Origin: Streptomyces sp. CB02980
GTDB lineage: Bacteria; Actinomycetota; Actinomycetes; Streptomycetales; Streptomycetaceae
DNA length: 64,000 nt
Direction of reading: 5' to 3'
NCBI RefSeq assembly: GCF_014451325.2
Contig: NZ_JACSCH020000021.1
Span: 102,978 to 166,977 of the forward strand
The position numbers and the translations under genes are program-made. The number at the start of each line of letters is the position of its first letter. Position 1 is the first letter of the stretch. Below the pieces are notes generated by a model. That model ran no database searches. It saw only the letters and a list, made by a program, of their open reading frames with translations, and had not been told where the DNA came from. Shown one piece after another: positions 8,202 to 16,231 of this stretch.

Positions 8202-8960
8202 ATGCTGGCTGCCGAGCGGCGTGACCACCTGCTGGAACTGCTCGCCCGCGAGGGCAAGATCGTCGCCAAGGACGTCGCCGCCGAACTGGGCATCTCCGAG
8301 GACAGCGTGCGGCGCGACCTGCGCGATCTCGCGAGCGAGGGACTGTGCCAGCGGGTGTACGGCGGGGCGCTGCCCGTGTCGCCGGCCGTGGCGGACTACG
8401 GGGCCCGGCAGTCCGTCGCCCCGGACGGCAAGCGGAAGGTCGCCGTGGTGGCCGCCGGTCTCGTACGGCCGGGCGGCGCGGTGATCCTCGACGGCGGCAC
8501 CACCGCGCTCGCCGTCGTCCACGCCCTTCCGCAGGACCTGGCCTGCACCGTGATCACCCACAGTCCGACGATCGCCGCCGCCCTGATCGACCACCCGCGG
8601 GTGGAGGTCTTCCTCATCGGCGGCCGCGTCTACAAGCACTCCGCGGTCGCCTGCGGCGCCGCCGCCGTCGAGGCCGCGCAGAACGTCTCCGCCGACCTCT
8701 GCTTCCTCGGCGTCACCGGCGTGCACCCCGACGCGGGACTGACCACCGGCGACGCGGAGGAGGCCGCGATGAAGCGCGCCCTCGCGGCGCGGGCCGCGGA
8801 CACGTACGTGCTCGCGTCCTCCGAGAAGGTCGGCACCGCCTCGCGCTTCCGGGTCCTGCCGTGGGGTGGGATCAGCGGACTGATCACCGACGCGGACCCC
8901 CGCGACCCGGTGATCGAGCAGCTCACGACGAGGGGCGTCGAGATCCTCCCCGCCGGCTGA
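8202..8960 (+). CDS. DeoR/GlpR family transcriptional regulator
   Basis: A 252-residue repressor of the DeoR family. Residues 1-55 form the winged helix-turn-helix (ERRDHLLELLAREGKIVAKD, then LGISEDSVRRDL). Residues 75-235 form the phosphosugar-sensing domain, with the effector loop DGGTTALAV and the later ITDA segment. Such proteins release DNA when they bind a phosphorylated sugar or nucleoside. I use the ATG at 8202, with AGGAG eight bases upstream. It probably represses itself and the divergent DUF4406-NUDIX pair, suggesting a nucleoside or sugar-phosphate link. Confidence 0.9.
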   Translation: MLAAERRDHLLELLAREGKIVAKDVAAELGISEDSVRRDLRDLASEGLCQRVYGGALPVSPAVADYGARQSVAPDGKRKVAVVAAGLVRPGGAVILDGGTTALAVVHALPQDLACTVITHSPTIAAALIDHPRVEVFLIGGRVYKHSAVACGAAAVEAAQNVSADLCFLGVTGVHPDAGLTTGDAEEAAMKRALAARAADTYVLASSEKVGTASRFRVLPWGGISGLITDADPRDPVIEQLTTRGVEILPAG

Positions 8961-9083
8961 CGGGCCGGGGCCGGCGTCGTCGCTCGTTCGGGGTGCGCTG
9001 CCGTGCGGGGTGTCCTGCCCGCTGGTGTGCTGGTCGGGATTCCCCGCACCCGCGCCCGAATCCCCCACGTACAGGAGCAGCGC

Positions 9084-9362
9084 ATGGCTGTCATCGTCAC
9101 CGTCGAGATCCCCGGCGGCACGCAGGAGCAGTACGAGGAGACCACCCGGCTCCTCGAGGCCACCGACTGGTTTCCGCCGCAGGGGTTCCTCGCGCACGCC
9201 GCCGGGCCCGACGGGAGCGGGGGATGGCGGGTCGTCGACTTCTGGGACTCCGAGGACGCCTTCCTCGCCTTCGTGGAGAAGGCCCGGCCGATCTTCGACC
9301 GGGGCGGCGTCCGGACGATCCTGCCCACGGTGCAGGAGGCCGTGAACGTCATCCTGAAGTGA
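9084..9362 (+). CDS. Small hypothetical protein, possibly dimeric alpha-beta barrel
   Basis: A 92-residue soluble protein. The ATG at 9084 is preceded by AGGAG six bases away. The pattern of strand (MAVIVTVEIPG), helix (TQEQYEETTRLLEA), strand (WRVVDFWDSEDAF) and helix resembles the ferredoxin-like dimeric alpha-beta barrel (antibiotic-biosynthesis-monooxygenase-like), with the W-x3-DFW-DSEDAF core seen in many such proteins. No catalytic residues can be assigned. Monocistronic; function unknown. Confidence 0.75.
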   Translation: MAVIVTVEIPGGTQEQYEETTRLLEATDWFPPQGFLAHAAGPDGSGGWRVVDFWDSEDAFLAFVEKARPIFDRGGVRTILPTVQEAVNVILK

Positions 9363-9438
9363 CCGGGCGGGTACGGGAGGGGCGGGAGGGCCGAAAACCC
9401 TTTGCGGGACGGGCCGGTGGCCGTCAGGCTTCTCCGCC

Positions 9439-9774
9439 ATGACCAGTCATCCCTCCCGTCCTTCCGACGCGGCCCGTCCTGCCCGCCCGGTCGCGGACCT
9501 GTTCTCCGTCGACGGGCGCCTCAAGGCGATCCCGCGCAGGCCGGCCCGCCGTGAGGCCCTCCTCGCGCATCTCACCGAGAGCCTCTTCGCTCCCGACCGG
9601 GACTACCGCGAGCCCGAGGTCAACCAGGCCCTGCTCACCGTCCACGAGGACTTCTCCGCCCTGCGTCGGTATCTCGTGATCGGCGGCTTCCTCGCCCGGA
9701 CCAAGGACGGCTCGGCGTACCGCCGACAGCAGCAGCCCGGCTCCCCCGGAGGCGCGATCCCCGCCGTCGCGTGA
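9439..9774 (+). CDS. DUF2087 domain-containing protein
   Basis: A 111-residue protein with the DUF2087 core: GRLKAIPRRPARREALLAHL, then YREPEVNQALLTVHEDFSAL and RRYLVIGGFLARTKDGSAYR. In other bacteria this domain is fused to or near helix-turn-helix regulators and is thought to be a small nucleic-acid-binding module; its role is not established. Its stop overlaps the LysE start by four bases (GTGA), so the two are coupled. Confidence 0.85.
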   Translation: MTSHPSRPSDAARPARPVADLFSVDGRLKAIPRRPARREALLAHLTESLFAPDRDYREPEVNQALLTVHEDFSALRRYLVIGGFLARTKDGSAYRRQQQPGSPGGAIPAVA

Positions 9775-10400
9775 CCGCCGCGGTGATGGCCGGCCTGCTC
9801 GCCGGCTACGGCATCGCGATCCCGGTCGGCGCGGTCGGGGCGTACCTGGTGGCCGTGACGGCCCGTACCGGCTGGCGTACGGGCGCGGGCGCGGCGCTCG
9901 GGGTCGCCACGGCGGACGGCGTGTACGCCGTGCTCGCGGTGGCGGGCGGCTCGGCGCTCGTTCCCCTGCTGACGCCCGTGATGACCCCGCTGCGGTGGGC
10001 CTCGGCCGTGGTGCTCGTGGTGCTCGCGCTGCGGGCGGCGTACGTGGCCCTCTCCACGTACCGGACGGGCGGGCTCGCCTCCCGCGACGACGGGACGGAC
10101 CTCGGCCCGGGTCGCGCGTACCTCACCTTCCTGGGGATCACGATCCTCAACCCGATGACGGTGATCTACTTCGCCGCGCTCATCCTGGCGACGGGCCCCT
10201 CGGCGCCCGCGACCCTCCCCGACCGGACGGCCTTCGTCCTCGCGGCCCTGGTCGCCTCGGCGAGCTGGCAGCTGCTCCTCGCGCTGGGCGGGACGCTGCT
10301 CGGCCGGACCCTGACGGGGGCCCGGGGCCGGCTGACCACGGTGCTCGCGTCGAGCACGCTGATCGTCGTCCTGGCGGTACGGCTCGTGGCGCGCTCCTGA
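9771..10400 (+). CDS. LysE family translocator
   Basis: A 209-residue inner-membrane exporter of the LysE/RhtB family, with five to six hydrophobic segments. The N-terminal GYGIAIPVGAVGAYLVAVTA and the central YLTFLGITILNPMTVIYF (the conserved NPK/NP helix) are the family signatures. Members export amino acids or related compounds. GTG start at 9771, overlapping the DUF2087 gene. Substrate not predictable. Confidence 0.88.
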   Translation: MTAAVMAGLLAGYGIAIPVGAVGAYLVAVTARTGWRTGAGAALGVATADGVYAVLAVAGGSALVPLLTPVMTPLRWASAVVLVVLALRAAYVALSTYRTGGLASRDDGTDLGPGRAYLTFLGITILNPMTVIYFAALILATGPSAPATLPDRTAFVLAALVASASWQLLLALGGTLLGRTLTGARGRLTTVLASSTLIVVLAVRLVARS

Positions 10401-10462
10401 GCGATCGCGCGAGTGAGCGTGCGAGCGCCGGCGCATGCGCACGAGTCGAGTCGAGTCGCGGC

Positions 10463-10493
10463 TTGACTCTCAGGTGACCGGAGACGGCACAGT
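10463..10493 (+). promoter_or_regulatory. MerR-type promoter/operator with 19-bp spacer
   Basis: TTGACT at 10463-10468 and CACAGT at 10488-10493 are separated by 19 bp, the over-long spacing typical of MerR-controlled promoters. The spacer holds an imperfect dyad (TCTC ... GGAGA). Transcription would start near 10500, so the regulator at 10502 is probably leaderless and autoregulated. Confidence 0.55.
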
Positions 10494-10501
10494 CTCTTCT
10501 C

Positions 10502-11428
10502 GTGGACAGGACGAACCTGCTGCCGATCGGGCAGTTCGCGCAGGCCAGTGGCCTTTCGGTGACGGCGCTGCGGCACTACGACGCGAGCGGTGTGCTCACA
10601 CCGGCCTTCGTCGATCCGGCCAGCGGCTACCGCTACTTCCGGCGGGACCAGCTCCGCAGCGCGCAGCTCGTACGCGCGCTGCGGCAGCTGGACATGCCGA
10701 TCGAACGGGTACGGGAGCTGCTCGCGAGCGGCGCGGGCGGTACGGGAAGCGCGGACGGCACCGAGGCCGGTGCCGCGGCCGGTACCGAGGACCGTGGCGC
10801 TGCCACCGCCGAGCTGGCCTCGGCACTGCGCGCCCAGATCGAGGCGGCCGAGCGGAAGCTCGACGTCCAGCGGTCCGTCGTCCACAGCCTGTTGACGAGA
10901 CCGACCGAAGGAGCCGAGATGAACCGCCGCGTCACCCTCCGCCAGGGCACCCCCGAACGCGTCCTCGTGCGCGGCGCGACGGTGAACCACCACGGCCTGG
11001 ACCCGTTCCTGCGCACCGCGTACGAGGAGATGTACGCGGTCGCGGGCCGGGGGCCGCTCACCTTCACCGGGCCCGCGTTCGTCCGGTACCACGGGCTCTG
11101 CGACGAGGAGAACGAGACGCTGGTCGAGGCGTGCCTGCCGTTCTGGGAGTCGGGCGCGCAGCCGGGGGAGTTGGGCGAGGGGATGTCCGTACGGGACGAC
11201 CCGGAGTGCACGTACGCCTGCATGGTGCTGGAGGGCGGGGCGACCGCCTTCCCCGCGGTCCTCACCGCGTACGACACCGTGGCGAACTGGATCGCCGAGC
11301 ACGGCTTCGCCTTCGCGGGCCCGGTCCGCACCACGTTCCTCCGCTGGACCGGCGCACCGGACCACCCGGACAACCGCCTGGAAATAGCCTGGCCGGTGAC
11401 GGACCCGTCCACCGAGCTGCCCGCCTGA
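10502..11428 (+). CDS. MerR family regulator with GyrI-like effector domain
   Basis: A 308-residue regulator. Residues 1-75 form the MerR winged helix (LPIGQFAQASGLSVTALRHY, then YRYFRRDQL). A coiled linker follows, interrupted by a Gly/Ala-rich insert at residues 78-98, and a GyrI/AraC-type effector-binding domain from about residue 140 to the end. This is the architecture of drug-sensing activators such as BmrR and TipA-like proteins. GTG start at 10502 with no ribosome site, consistent with a leaderless message. The permease downstream starts 116 bp later and may be regulated with it. Confidence 0.9.
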   Translation: MDRTNLLPIGQFAQASGLSVTALRHYDASGVLTPAFVDPASGYRYFRRDQLRSAQLVRALRQLDMPIERVRELLASGAGGTGSADGTEAGAAAGTEDRGAATAELASALRAQIEAAERKLDVQRSVVHSLLTRPTEGAEMNRRVTLRQGTPERVLVRGATVNHHGLDPFLRTAYEEMYAVAGRGPLTFTGPAFVRYHGLCDEENETLVEACLPFWESGAQPGELGEGMSVRDDPECTYACMVLEGGATAFPAVLTAYDTVANWIAEHGFAFAGPVRTTFLRWTGAPDHPDNRLEIAWPVTDPSTELPA

Positions 11429-11544
11429 CCGATCGGCGGTCCGGTCGGTGGTCCGGTCGGCGGGCCGTGTCCGGAACCGGCTTACCCTTCCCGGGGATCG
11501 GCGGCGAATCTCCTCCGCCGACCGTCCGTAATTCGGGGGGAAAC

Positions 11545-12915
11545 ATGACAGGGCGGGTACTCGGCGCCGGTCTGCGGCAGCGGCATCTAGCCATGATCGC
11601 GCTGGGCGGTGCGATCGGCGCCGGGCTCTTCGTCGGTTCGGGGTTCGGGATCGCCGCCGCCGGGCCCGGCATCCTCGTCTCGTACGTGTGCGCCGGCGCC
11701 CTGACCGTCCTGGTGATGCGGATGCTCGGCGAGATGTCGGCGGCCCACCCGGTCACCGGCTCGTTCGCCGAGCACGCCCGCCGGGCCTTCGGGCCGTGGG
11801 CCGGGCTGCTCACCGGGTGGATGTACTGGGCGCTCCTCGTCGTGAGCGTCGCCGCCGAGGCCGTCGGGGCCGCGCACATCGTCGGCGGCTGGGTGCCGGC
11901 CGTGCCCGGCTGGGTGTGGGTGGCCGTCTTCATAAGCGTCTTCACCGCGAGCAACCTGGCGGGCGTACGGAACTTCGGCGAGCTGGAGTTCTGGTTCGCC
12001 GGCCTCAAGATCGCCGCGATCGTCGGCTTCCTCGTGCTCGGAGCCGTCGTCCTCGCCGGCCTGCTGCCCGGTCATCCGTCCCCCGGCACCGCCCATCTCA
12101 CGGGCGACGGCGGGTTCCTGCCGCACGGCTGGCACGGCGTCGCCGTCGGCATGGTGGCGGCCGTCTTCGCGTTCGGCGGCCTGGAGACGGTCACCATCGC
12201 CGCGGCCGAGTGCGACGACCCGGTCCGGGCCGTCCGCAACGGCGTTCGGGCCGTCATGTGGCGGGTCGCGGTCTGCTACCTCGGCTCGATGGCCGTCATC
12301 GTCACCCTCGTCCCGTGGAACGCCCCGGGCGTGGTCGAGGGCCCGTACGCCGCCGTGGTCGCGAGCACCGGTGTCCCCGGCGCCGCCGACCTGATGAAGG
12401 CGGTCGTCCTCGTCGCGCTCCTGTCGGCGATGAACGCCAACATCTACGGCTCCTCACGCATGCTGTTCGCCCTGGTCGGACGTGGTGACGCACCCCGCGC
12501 CCTCGGCCGGGTGAGCACCGGCGCCGGTGTCCCGTACGCGGCCGTCCTCGCCTCCGCCGCGTTCGGCTTCGCCTCGGTCGTCCTCAGCCTGCTCTGGCCG
12601 CGTACGGTCTTCCCGTTCCTGCTCAACTCCATCGGCGCCGCGATCCTGCTGGTCTGGGCCCTGATCGCCGCCTCCCACCTGCGCCTGCACGGCCCCTCCG
12701 GACGCGCCGTGCTCGCGCTCGCGGGGATCGGCGGGGTGCTGCTCTTCATGCTGGGCGACCCGACGAGCCGCACCCAGCTCCTCACGACGGGGGGCTGGGC
12801 GGCGGCGCTGCTGGTGTGGGCGTGGTCGAGGAGGCGCGTCAGGGACGGCCGGCGTACCGGGCCAGGAACAGATCCACTCCCGAGCCGATCACCCGCGTCA
12901 GCTCCGCGTCGCTGA
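11545..12915 (+). CDS. APC family amino acid permease
   Basis: A 456-residue membrane transporter of the amino acid-polyamine-organocation superfamily (AAT subgroup), with about twelve membrane segments. The N-terminal LRQRHLAMIALGGAIGAGLF contains the conserved GGxIGxGLF substrate/Na+ motif, followed by GEMSAAHPVTGSFAEHARRA. It imports an amino acid by proton symport. ATG at 11545 follows a GGGGGG-containing leader. The last 77 bp overlap the convergent TetR gene, and the C-terminus is a basic, Pro-rich tail. Confidence 0.9.
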   Translation: MTGRVLGAGLRQRHLAMIALGGAIGAGLFVGSGFGIAAAGPGILVSYVCAGALTVLVMRMLGEMSAAHPVTGSFAEHARRAFGPWAGLLTGWMYWALLVVSVAAEAVGAAHIVGGWVPAVPGWVWVAVFISVFTASNLAGVRNFGELEFWFAGLKIAAIVGFLVLGAVVLAGLLPGHPSPGTAHLTGDGGFLPHGWHGVAVGMVAAVFAFGGLETVTIAAAECDDPVRAVRNGVRAVMWRVAVCYLGSMAVIVTLVPWNAPGVVEGPYAAVVASTGVPGAADLMKAVVLVALLSAMNANIYGSSRMLFALVGRGDAPRALGRVSTGAGVPYAAVLASAAFGFASVVLSLLWPRTVFPFLLNSIGAAILLVWALIAASHLRLHGPSGRAVLALAGIGGVLLFMLGDPTSRTQLLTTGGWAAALLVWAWSRRRVRDGRRTGPGTDPLPSRSPASAPRR

Positions 12916-13522
12916 TCTCGGCGTCGGGCGAGAAGGTACGGACGAGCTGCGGCACCCCCACCGTGGCCGCGACCAACTGCTGCACGGCGAGCGCCGGATC
13001 GGGCGCGTCGAGGGTGCCGCGGGCGTTGAGCTCGGTGAAGGCCTCGACGAGCGGGCCGTTGTTCATGTCATAGCTGACCCGGTACCAGAGCTGCCCGAGC
13101 TGCGGGAAGCGGTCTATCTCGCCGATCACCAGCCGGCGCAGCGACATGATGTCGGGGCGCAGCAGGATGCGGGCCCAGTCGGTGGTGAGCCGGACGAGGG
13201 CGGCGCGCAGGTCGGGGGCGTCGGCGAGGGTGGAGTTGGAGGGCTCCAGATCCGCGTACGTCTTCGGGAGCACGCCGCCGATGACGGCGAGGAACAGCCG
13301 CTCCTTGCTGCCGAAGTGCTTGTAGATCGTCGCCTTGGAGACGCCCGAGCCGCGGGTGATCGCGTCCATCGAGGCCGCGGAGTAACCCTCGGCGAGGAAC
13401 TCGGCGAGGGCGGCGTCGATGATCGCCTGACGCTTGCGCGAGGCGGCGTCGGCGGGGTCCGGGATGATCGGGATGCCGTACTCGTCGGTCGCGTCGTCCT
13501 GGATCTCGGCTCCGGCTCCCAT
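12839..13522 (-). CDS. TetR/AcrR family regulator
   Basis: A 227-residue repressor. The N-terminal helix-turn-helix (AIIDAALAEFLAEGYSAASM, then GVSKATIYKHFGSKERLF, about residues 33-80) is classical TetR, followed by a ligand-binding C-terminal domain of AefR/TetR_C type (WARILLRPDIMSLRRLVIGE). ATG 13522. It shares a strand with the MFS exporter upstream. Near-identical operator motifs lie before this gene and before the exporter and flavin reductase, so it likely controls all three. Confidence 0.9.
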   Translation of the reverse strand: MGAGAEIQDDATDEYGIPIIPDPADAASRKRQAIIDAALAEFLAEGYSAASMDAITRGSGVSKATIYKHFGSKERLFLAVIGGVLPKTYADLEPSNSTLADAPDLRAALVRLTTDWARILLRPDIMSLRRLVIGEIDRFPQLGQLWYRVSYDMNNGPLVEAFTELNARGTLDAPDPALAVQQLVAATVGVPQLVRTFSPDAEISDAELTRVIGSGVDLFLARYAGRP

Positions 13523-13552
13523 GGGTGTTCCTTAGCTGTGGTGGCGGGACCG

Positions 13553-14836
13553 TCAGTATATGAACTGAACGGTTTGGTCTGTAAAGCGCGCCGCCAGGGC
13601 CGGTCCGGCCGCGACGCCGATCAGGAAGGCCAGGTTGAACAGGCCGATGGCGAGGCCGTGCCGGGCAGCCGGCAGCCCGTCGGTCGCGGCACCCGTGAGC
13701 AGCCCCTGAGCTCCGGCCGTGACCAGCGCGCTCGTCCCCGAGGCGCACAGGACGACCGCCGGCCAGGGCGCGGCCACCGCGAGGACGGCCGCGGCGAGCG
13801 ACCCGAGGGCGAGGACGGCGCGGACGCGGCGGGGCCCGAGCGCCGGGGCCGCGCGGACCAGCGGCCAGGACAGCAGGGCCCCGGCGAGCGCGGCCGACGA
13901 GGCGACGGCCCCGGTCTCCACGGAACTCCAGCCGGTGAGCGCGGCGACGCGACGCGGAGCCGCGTACAGGAGACCGAAGTTGACGGTGGCGACGGCGAGC
14001 ATGAGTCCGGCGGCGCTACGGAAGGCCGGGGCGCGGAGGATGTCGAGGGGGAGGGCGGACCGGCGTCCCTCTGTACCGGTACCGGTACCGGTACCGGCAC
14101 GGGCTCGGGCTCGGTCTTCGCCCGTCCCGCCACCCGCCGACCTCCGCGCAGGCAGCACGACGAGCAGGCTCAGGAGCGGAAGCACCAGGGCCCCGCGCCA
14201 GCCGACCACCCCCGCCAGGGCCGCCCCGGCGAACAGGCCCACCGTGCCGCCGGCCGCGCTGCCGATCGCGACCACGCCGGCGGTGCGGCCCGAGCGGTCG
14301 CGGCCGGCGATCTGGAAGGCCGCGACGTTGAGTCCGGCCGCGCCCGCCGCCTCGAGCACGCGCCCGGCGACGGCCAGGGGCAGGCCCGGGGCGAGGAGGA
14401 CGAGGGCCGCGCCGAGGGCCACGAGGGCGGCGCCCGCCCCGATGACCCCGGCGGGGCCGCGCCGCGGCCCGGCGACGGCGGAGAGCAGCGGGGTGCCGGC
14501 CGCCATGCCGAGCCCGAAGGCCGTCATCAGCCAGGCGGCCGACGCGGGGGAGACGGCCAGCTCACGGGCGGCCTCCGGGAGGGCGAGGCTCGGCCCCGAC
14601 ACCCCCATCGCAGCGGGCGCGGCGAGAGCGGCCAGCAGGAGGCCGGTCCGGGTCCGCGTCCGGGGCCGAGTCGGGGTCCGAGAACGGGTCCGCGTCCGAG
14701 TCCGGGGCCGAGTCGGGGTCCGAGAACGGGTCCGCGTCCGAGTCCGGGGCCGAGTCGGGGTCCGCGTCCGGGTCCTGGCCGGGCTCGCGGCCGTCTGGCC
14801 GCGCCCGGAGTCCTGGTCGGTACTGGTGGTGGCCAT
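13553..14836 (-). CDS. MFS transporter (drug-efflux type)
   Basis: A 427-residue, roughly twelve-helix major facilitator. GLGMAAGTPLLSAVAGPRRG corresponds to the loop 2-3 motif A, slightly degenerate, and VAGRVLEAAGAAGLNVAAF to the motif-C-like helix of Cml/Ara-type exporters. Two oddities: the cytoplasmic N-terminus is a 60-residue Arg/Thr/Pro tract made by 42-bp repeats, and the central loop carries a GTGTGTGTE run coded by ggtacc repeats. ATG at 14836. Next to a TetR repressor and divergent from a flavin reductase, which suggests detoxification of an electrophile or quinone-like drug. Confidence 0.87.
   Translation of the reverse strand: MATTSTDQDSGRGQTAASPARTRTRTPTRPRTRTRTRSRTPTRPRTRTRTRSRTPTRPRTRTRTGLLLAALAAPAAMGVSGPSLALPEAARELAVSPASAAWLMTAFGLGMAAGTPLLSAVAGPRRGPAGVIGAGAALVALGAALVLLAPGLPLAVAGRVLEAAGAAGLNVAAFQIAGRDRSGRTAGVVAIGSAAGGTVGLFAGAALAGVVGWRGALVLPLLSLLVVLPARRSAGGGTGEDRARARAGTGTGTGTEGRRSALPLDILRAPAFRSAAGLMLAVATVNFGLLYAAPRRVAALTGWSSVETGAVASSAALAGALLSWPLVRAAPALGPRRVRAVLALGSLAAAVLAVAAPWPAVVLCASGTSALVTAGAQGLLTGAATDGLPAARHGLAIGLFNLAFLIGVAAGPALAARFTDQTVQFIY
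13555..13585 (-). promoter_or_regulatory. Predicted tetR promoter with operator
   Basis: On the minus strand, TTTACA (13580-13585) and TATACT (13555-13560) are separated by 19 bp. The spacer contains AACCGTTCAGTT, which matches the half-sites found near 14861-14913. It starts inside the last codons of the MFS gene. A repressor bound between -35 and -10 would give autoregulation. Confidence 0.6.
14659..14765. repeat. 42-bp tandem repeat at the MFS N-terminus
   Basis: Two full units (14659-14700 and 14701-14742) and a partial third encode a 14-residue Arg/Thr-rich repeat (RTRTRTRSRTPTRP). The encoded segment precedes the first membrane helix and is strongly positive. Confidence 0.88.
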
Positions 14837-14860
14837 GGAGGGAATGAACTACACCATCCA

Positions 14861-14916
14861 GTTCAGTGTCAAGACTGAACCGTTCCGTTGACAGACTGAA
14901 CCGATCGGTTTAGCTT
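14861..14916. promoter_or_regulatory. Divergent promoters with two TetR operators
   Basis: For the + strand flavin reductase, TTGACA (14888-14893) and TAGCTT (14911-14916) have a 17-bp spacer. That spacer contains CTGAACCGATCGGTTTAG (14896-14913), an 18-bp palindrome with one mismatch. For the minus strand, TTGACA (14867-14872) is nested in the inverted repeat GTTCAGT-6-ACTGAAC (14861-14880). Both operators share the ACTGAACCG half-site with the tetR promoter. Confidence 0.7.
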
Positions 14917-14983
14917 TCTGGTCGTCGGGCCGCGGCAGCAGCCGGCCGGCCGGATCCATTCACTGACACACAGGGGGCATTCC

Positions 14984-15553
14984 ATGACCGAGTCCAAGAT
15001 CTTCGCCATCTCCGGCTCGCTCCGCGCCGACTCGCACAACACCCAACTGCTGCGCGCCGCCCAGAAGTTCAACCCCGGCGGTCTGGAGATCGAGATCTAC
15101 GAGGGCCTGCGTGACATCCCGCCGTACGACTTCGACATCGACACCCCCGACCGCCGCCCCGCCGCCGTCGAGGAGCTCCGCCGCCGGGTGACGGAGGCGG
15201 ACGGCGTGCTCATCGCCACCCCGGAGTTCAACTACTCCATCCCCGGCGTCCTCAAGAACGCGATCGACTGGCTCAGCACCGACTGGACCCGTACCGAGGG
15301 CGTGCCCCTGCGCCGCAAGCCCGCCGCGATCCTCGGTGCCGGACCGGGCGCGTTCGGCACGGTCCGCGCGCAGCTGGCGCTCCGGCAGATCTTCGTCTGC
15401 GTCGACGCCGATGTCGTCGCGAAGCCCGAGGTGCACGTCTTCCAGTCGAACGACCGCTTCGACGCCGACGGCAACCTCGTCGACGAGGCGACGATCGGAC
15501 TCGTGCAGGGACTGCTGACCGCACTCAAGGACAAGATCGACGCGACGGCCTGA
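14984..15553 (+). CDS. NADPH-dependent FMN reductase / quinone reductase family
   Basis: A 189-residue flavodoxin-fold reductase. The FMN phosphate loop is SGSLRADSHNTQLLRAA (residues 10-26). The isoalloxazine-contact segment is TPEFNYSIPGVLKNAIDWLS (about residues 81-100). GPGAFGTVRAQ completes the site. Family members reduce FMN, quinones, chromate or azo compounds with NAD(P)H. Promoter and operator place it under the TetR regulator together with the MFS exporter, giving a reduce-and-export detoxification module. Confidence 0.9.
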   Translation: MTESKIFAISGSLRADSHNTQLLRAAQKFNPGGLEIEIYEGLRDIPPYDFDIDTPDRRPAAVEELRRRVTEADGVLIATPEFNYSIPGVLKNAIDWLSTDWTRTEGVPLRRKPAAILGAGPGAFGTVRAQLALRQIFVCVDADVVAKPEVHVFQSNDRFDADGNLVDEATIGLVQGLLTALKDKIDATA

Positions 15554-15875
15554 GCGGGCCCGGAACCGGCGCCGACGTCGAGGCCGACACCGCCACGGCT
15601 CCCGCGACCGCGACCGTGACCGCGAGGGCCGCGCCCGCCGCGAGCACGCCCCGGCGCGAGCGCCAGGAGAGCACCGACCAGCACGACTGGGCGGAGAGCA
15701 GGGAACCGACGCTCGCCCAGGAGCCCACGGAGCCGGCCGACATCGCGGAACCGACGGAGCCGACGGACAGGAACGACCCGACCGAGCCGATCGAGAGCGT
15801 CGATCCGACCGAGGCGACGGACAGGAACGAGTCCCGCGACCAGAGCGACAGCGACGAACCGTGGCGAGAGGTCAT
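15525..15875 (-). CDS. Serine-rich SVGS-repeat protein with C-terminal hydrophobic segment
   Basis: A 116-residue protein. Residues 8-65 are a periodic run of Ser-hydrophobic units (SVASVGS, SIGSVGS, SVGSVGS, SAGSVGS), which resembles a short beta-solenoid. It is followed by SWRSRR and a hydrophobic stretch of about 20 residues rich in Ala/Val. TACGAT (15882-15887, minus strand) ends six bases before the ATG at 15875, so the mRNA is probably leaderless. The last 29 bp overlap the convergent reductase. An opposite-strand frame (15616-15888) also has high GC3, so strand assignment is not certain. Function unknown. Confidence 0.55.
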   Translation of the reverse strand: MTSRHGSSLSLWSRDSFLSVASVGSTLSIGSVGSFLSVGSVGSAMSAGSVGSWASVGSLLSAQSCWSVLSWRSRRGVLAAGAALAVTVAVAGAVAVSASTSAPVPGPLRPSRRSCP

Positions 15876-15939
15876 ACCTCGATCGTAGGGTCGTTCCGGG
15901 GAGTGTGCGCGGGAGATGCGTGGGCGCGTAAGAGCGGCC

Positions 15940-16104
15940 CTAACCCGCGCAGGCCGGCAGGAACTCCAGGCCCTCCGGGGCCCCGAAGCGCACCACCGCG
16001 AGGTACGCCTCCGGGTAGTCGCAGCCGACGTCCGTCCACTGGAGCGCGAAGACCGTCCAGACGACGAACACGGCAAGGAGGAACCAACGCCAGCCCTTTG
16101 ACAT
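15940..16104 (-). CDS. Small membrane protein
   Basis: A 54-residue protein: MSKGWRWFLLAVFVVWTVFA is a single membrane anchor, followed by a short domain (QWTDVGCDYPEAYLAVVRFG, then APEGLEFLPACAG) with two Cys. The start at 16104 is the best ATG, but no strong ribosome site is visible; a GTG farther upstream is possible. Function unknown. Confidence 0.6.
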   Translation of the reverse strand: MSKGWRWFLLAVFVVWTVFALQWTDVGCDYPEAYLAVVRFGAPEGLEFLPACAG

Positions 16105-16231
16105 GCGCGCCACATACCCGCCGGTCACCCGGAGGAACCGCTTCCCTCGGCTGCCGTCGGGGCCGGGTCTCCCGCACGGGGGAGGGGAGACCCGGCCCCG
16201 CGCCGGACCGCGGGACGCCCGACCGCCGCCC

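Noticed and set aside
15616..15888. Plus-strand frame rich in EPTD opposite the SVGS protein
   Set aside because: No ribosome site, and the opposite strand has a -10 box and a membrane segment. Not excluded fully, so the SVGS call has modest confidence.
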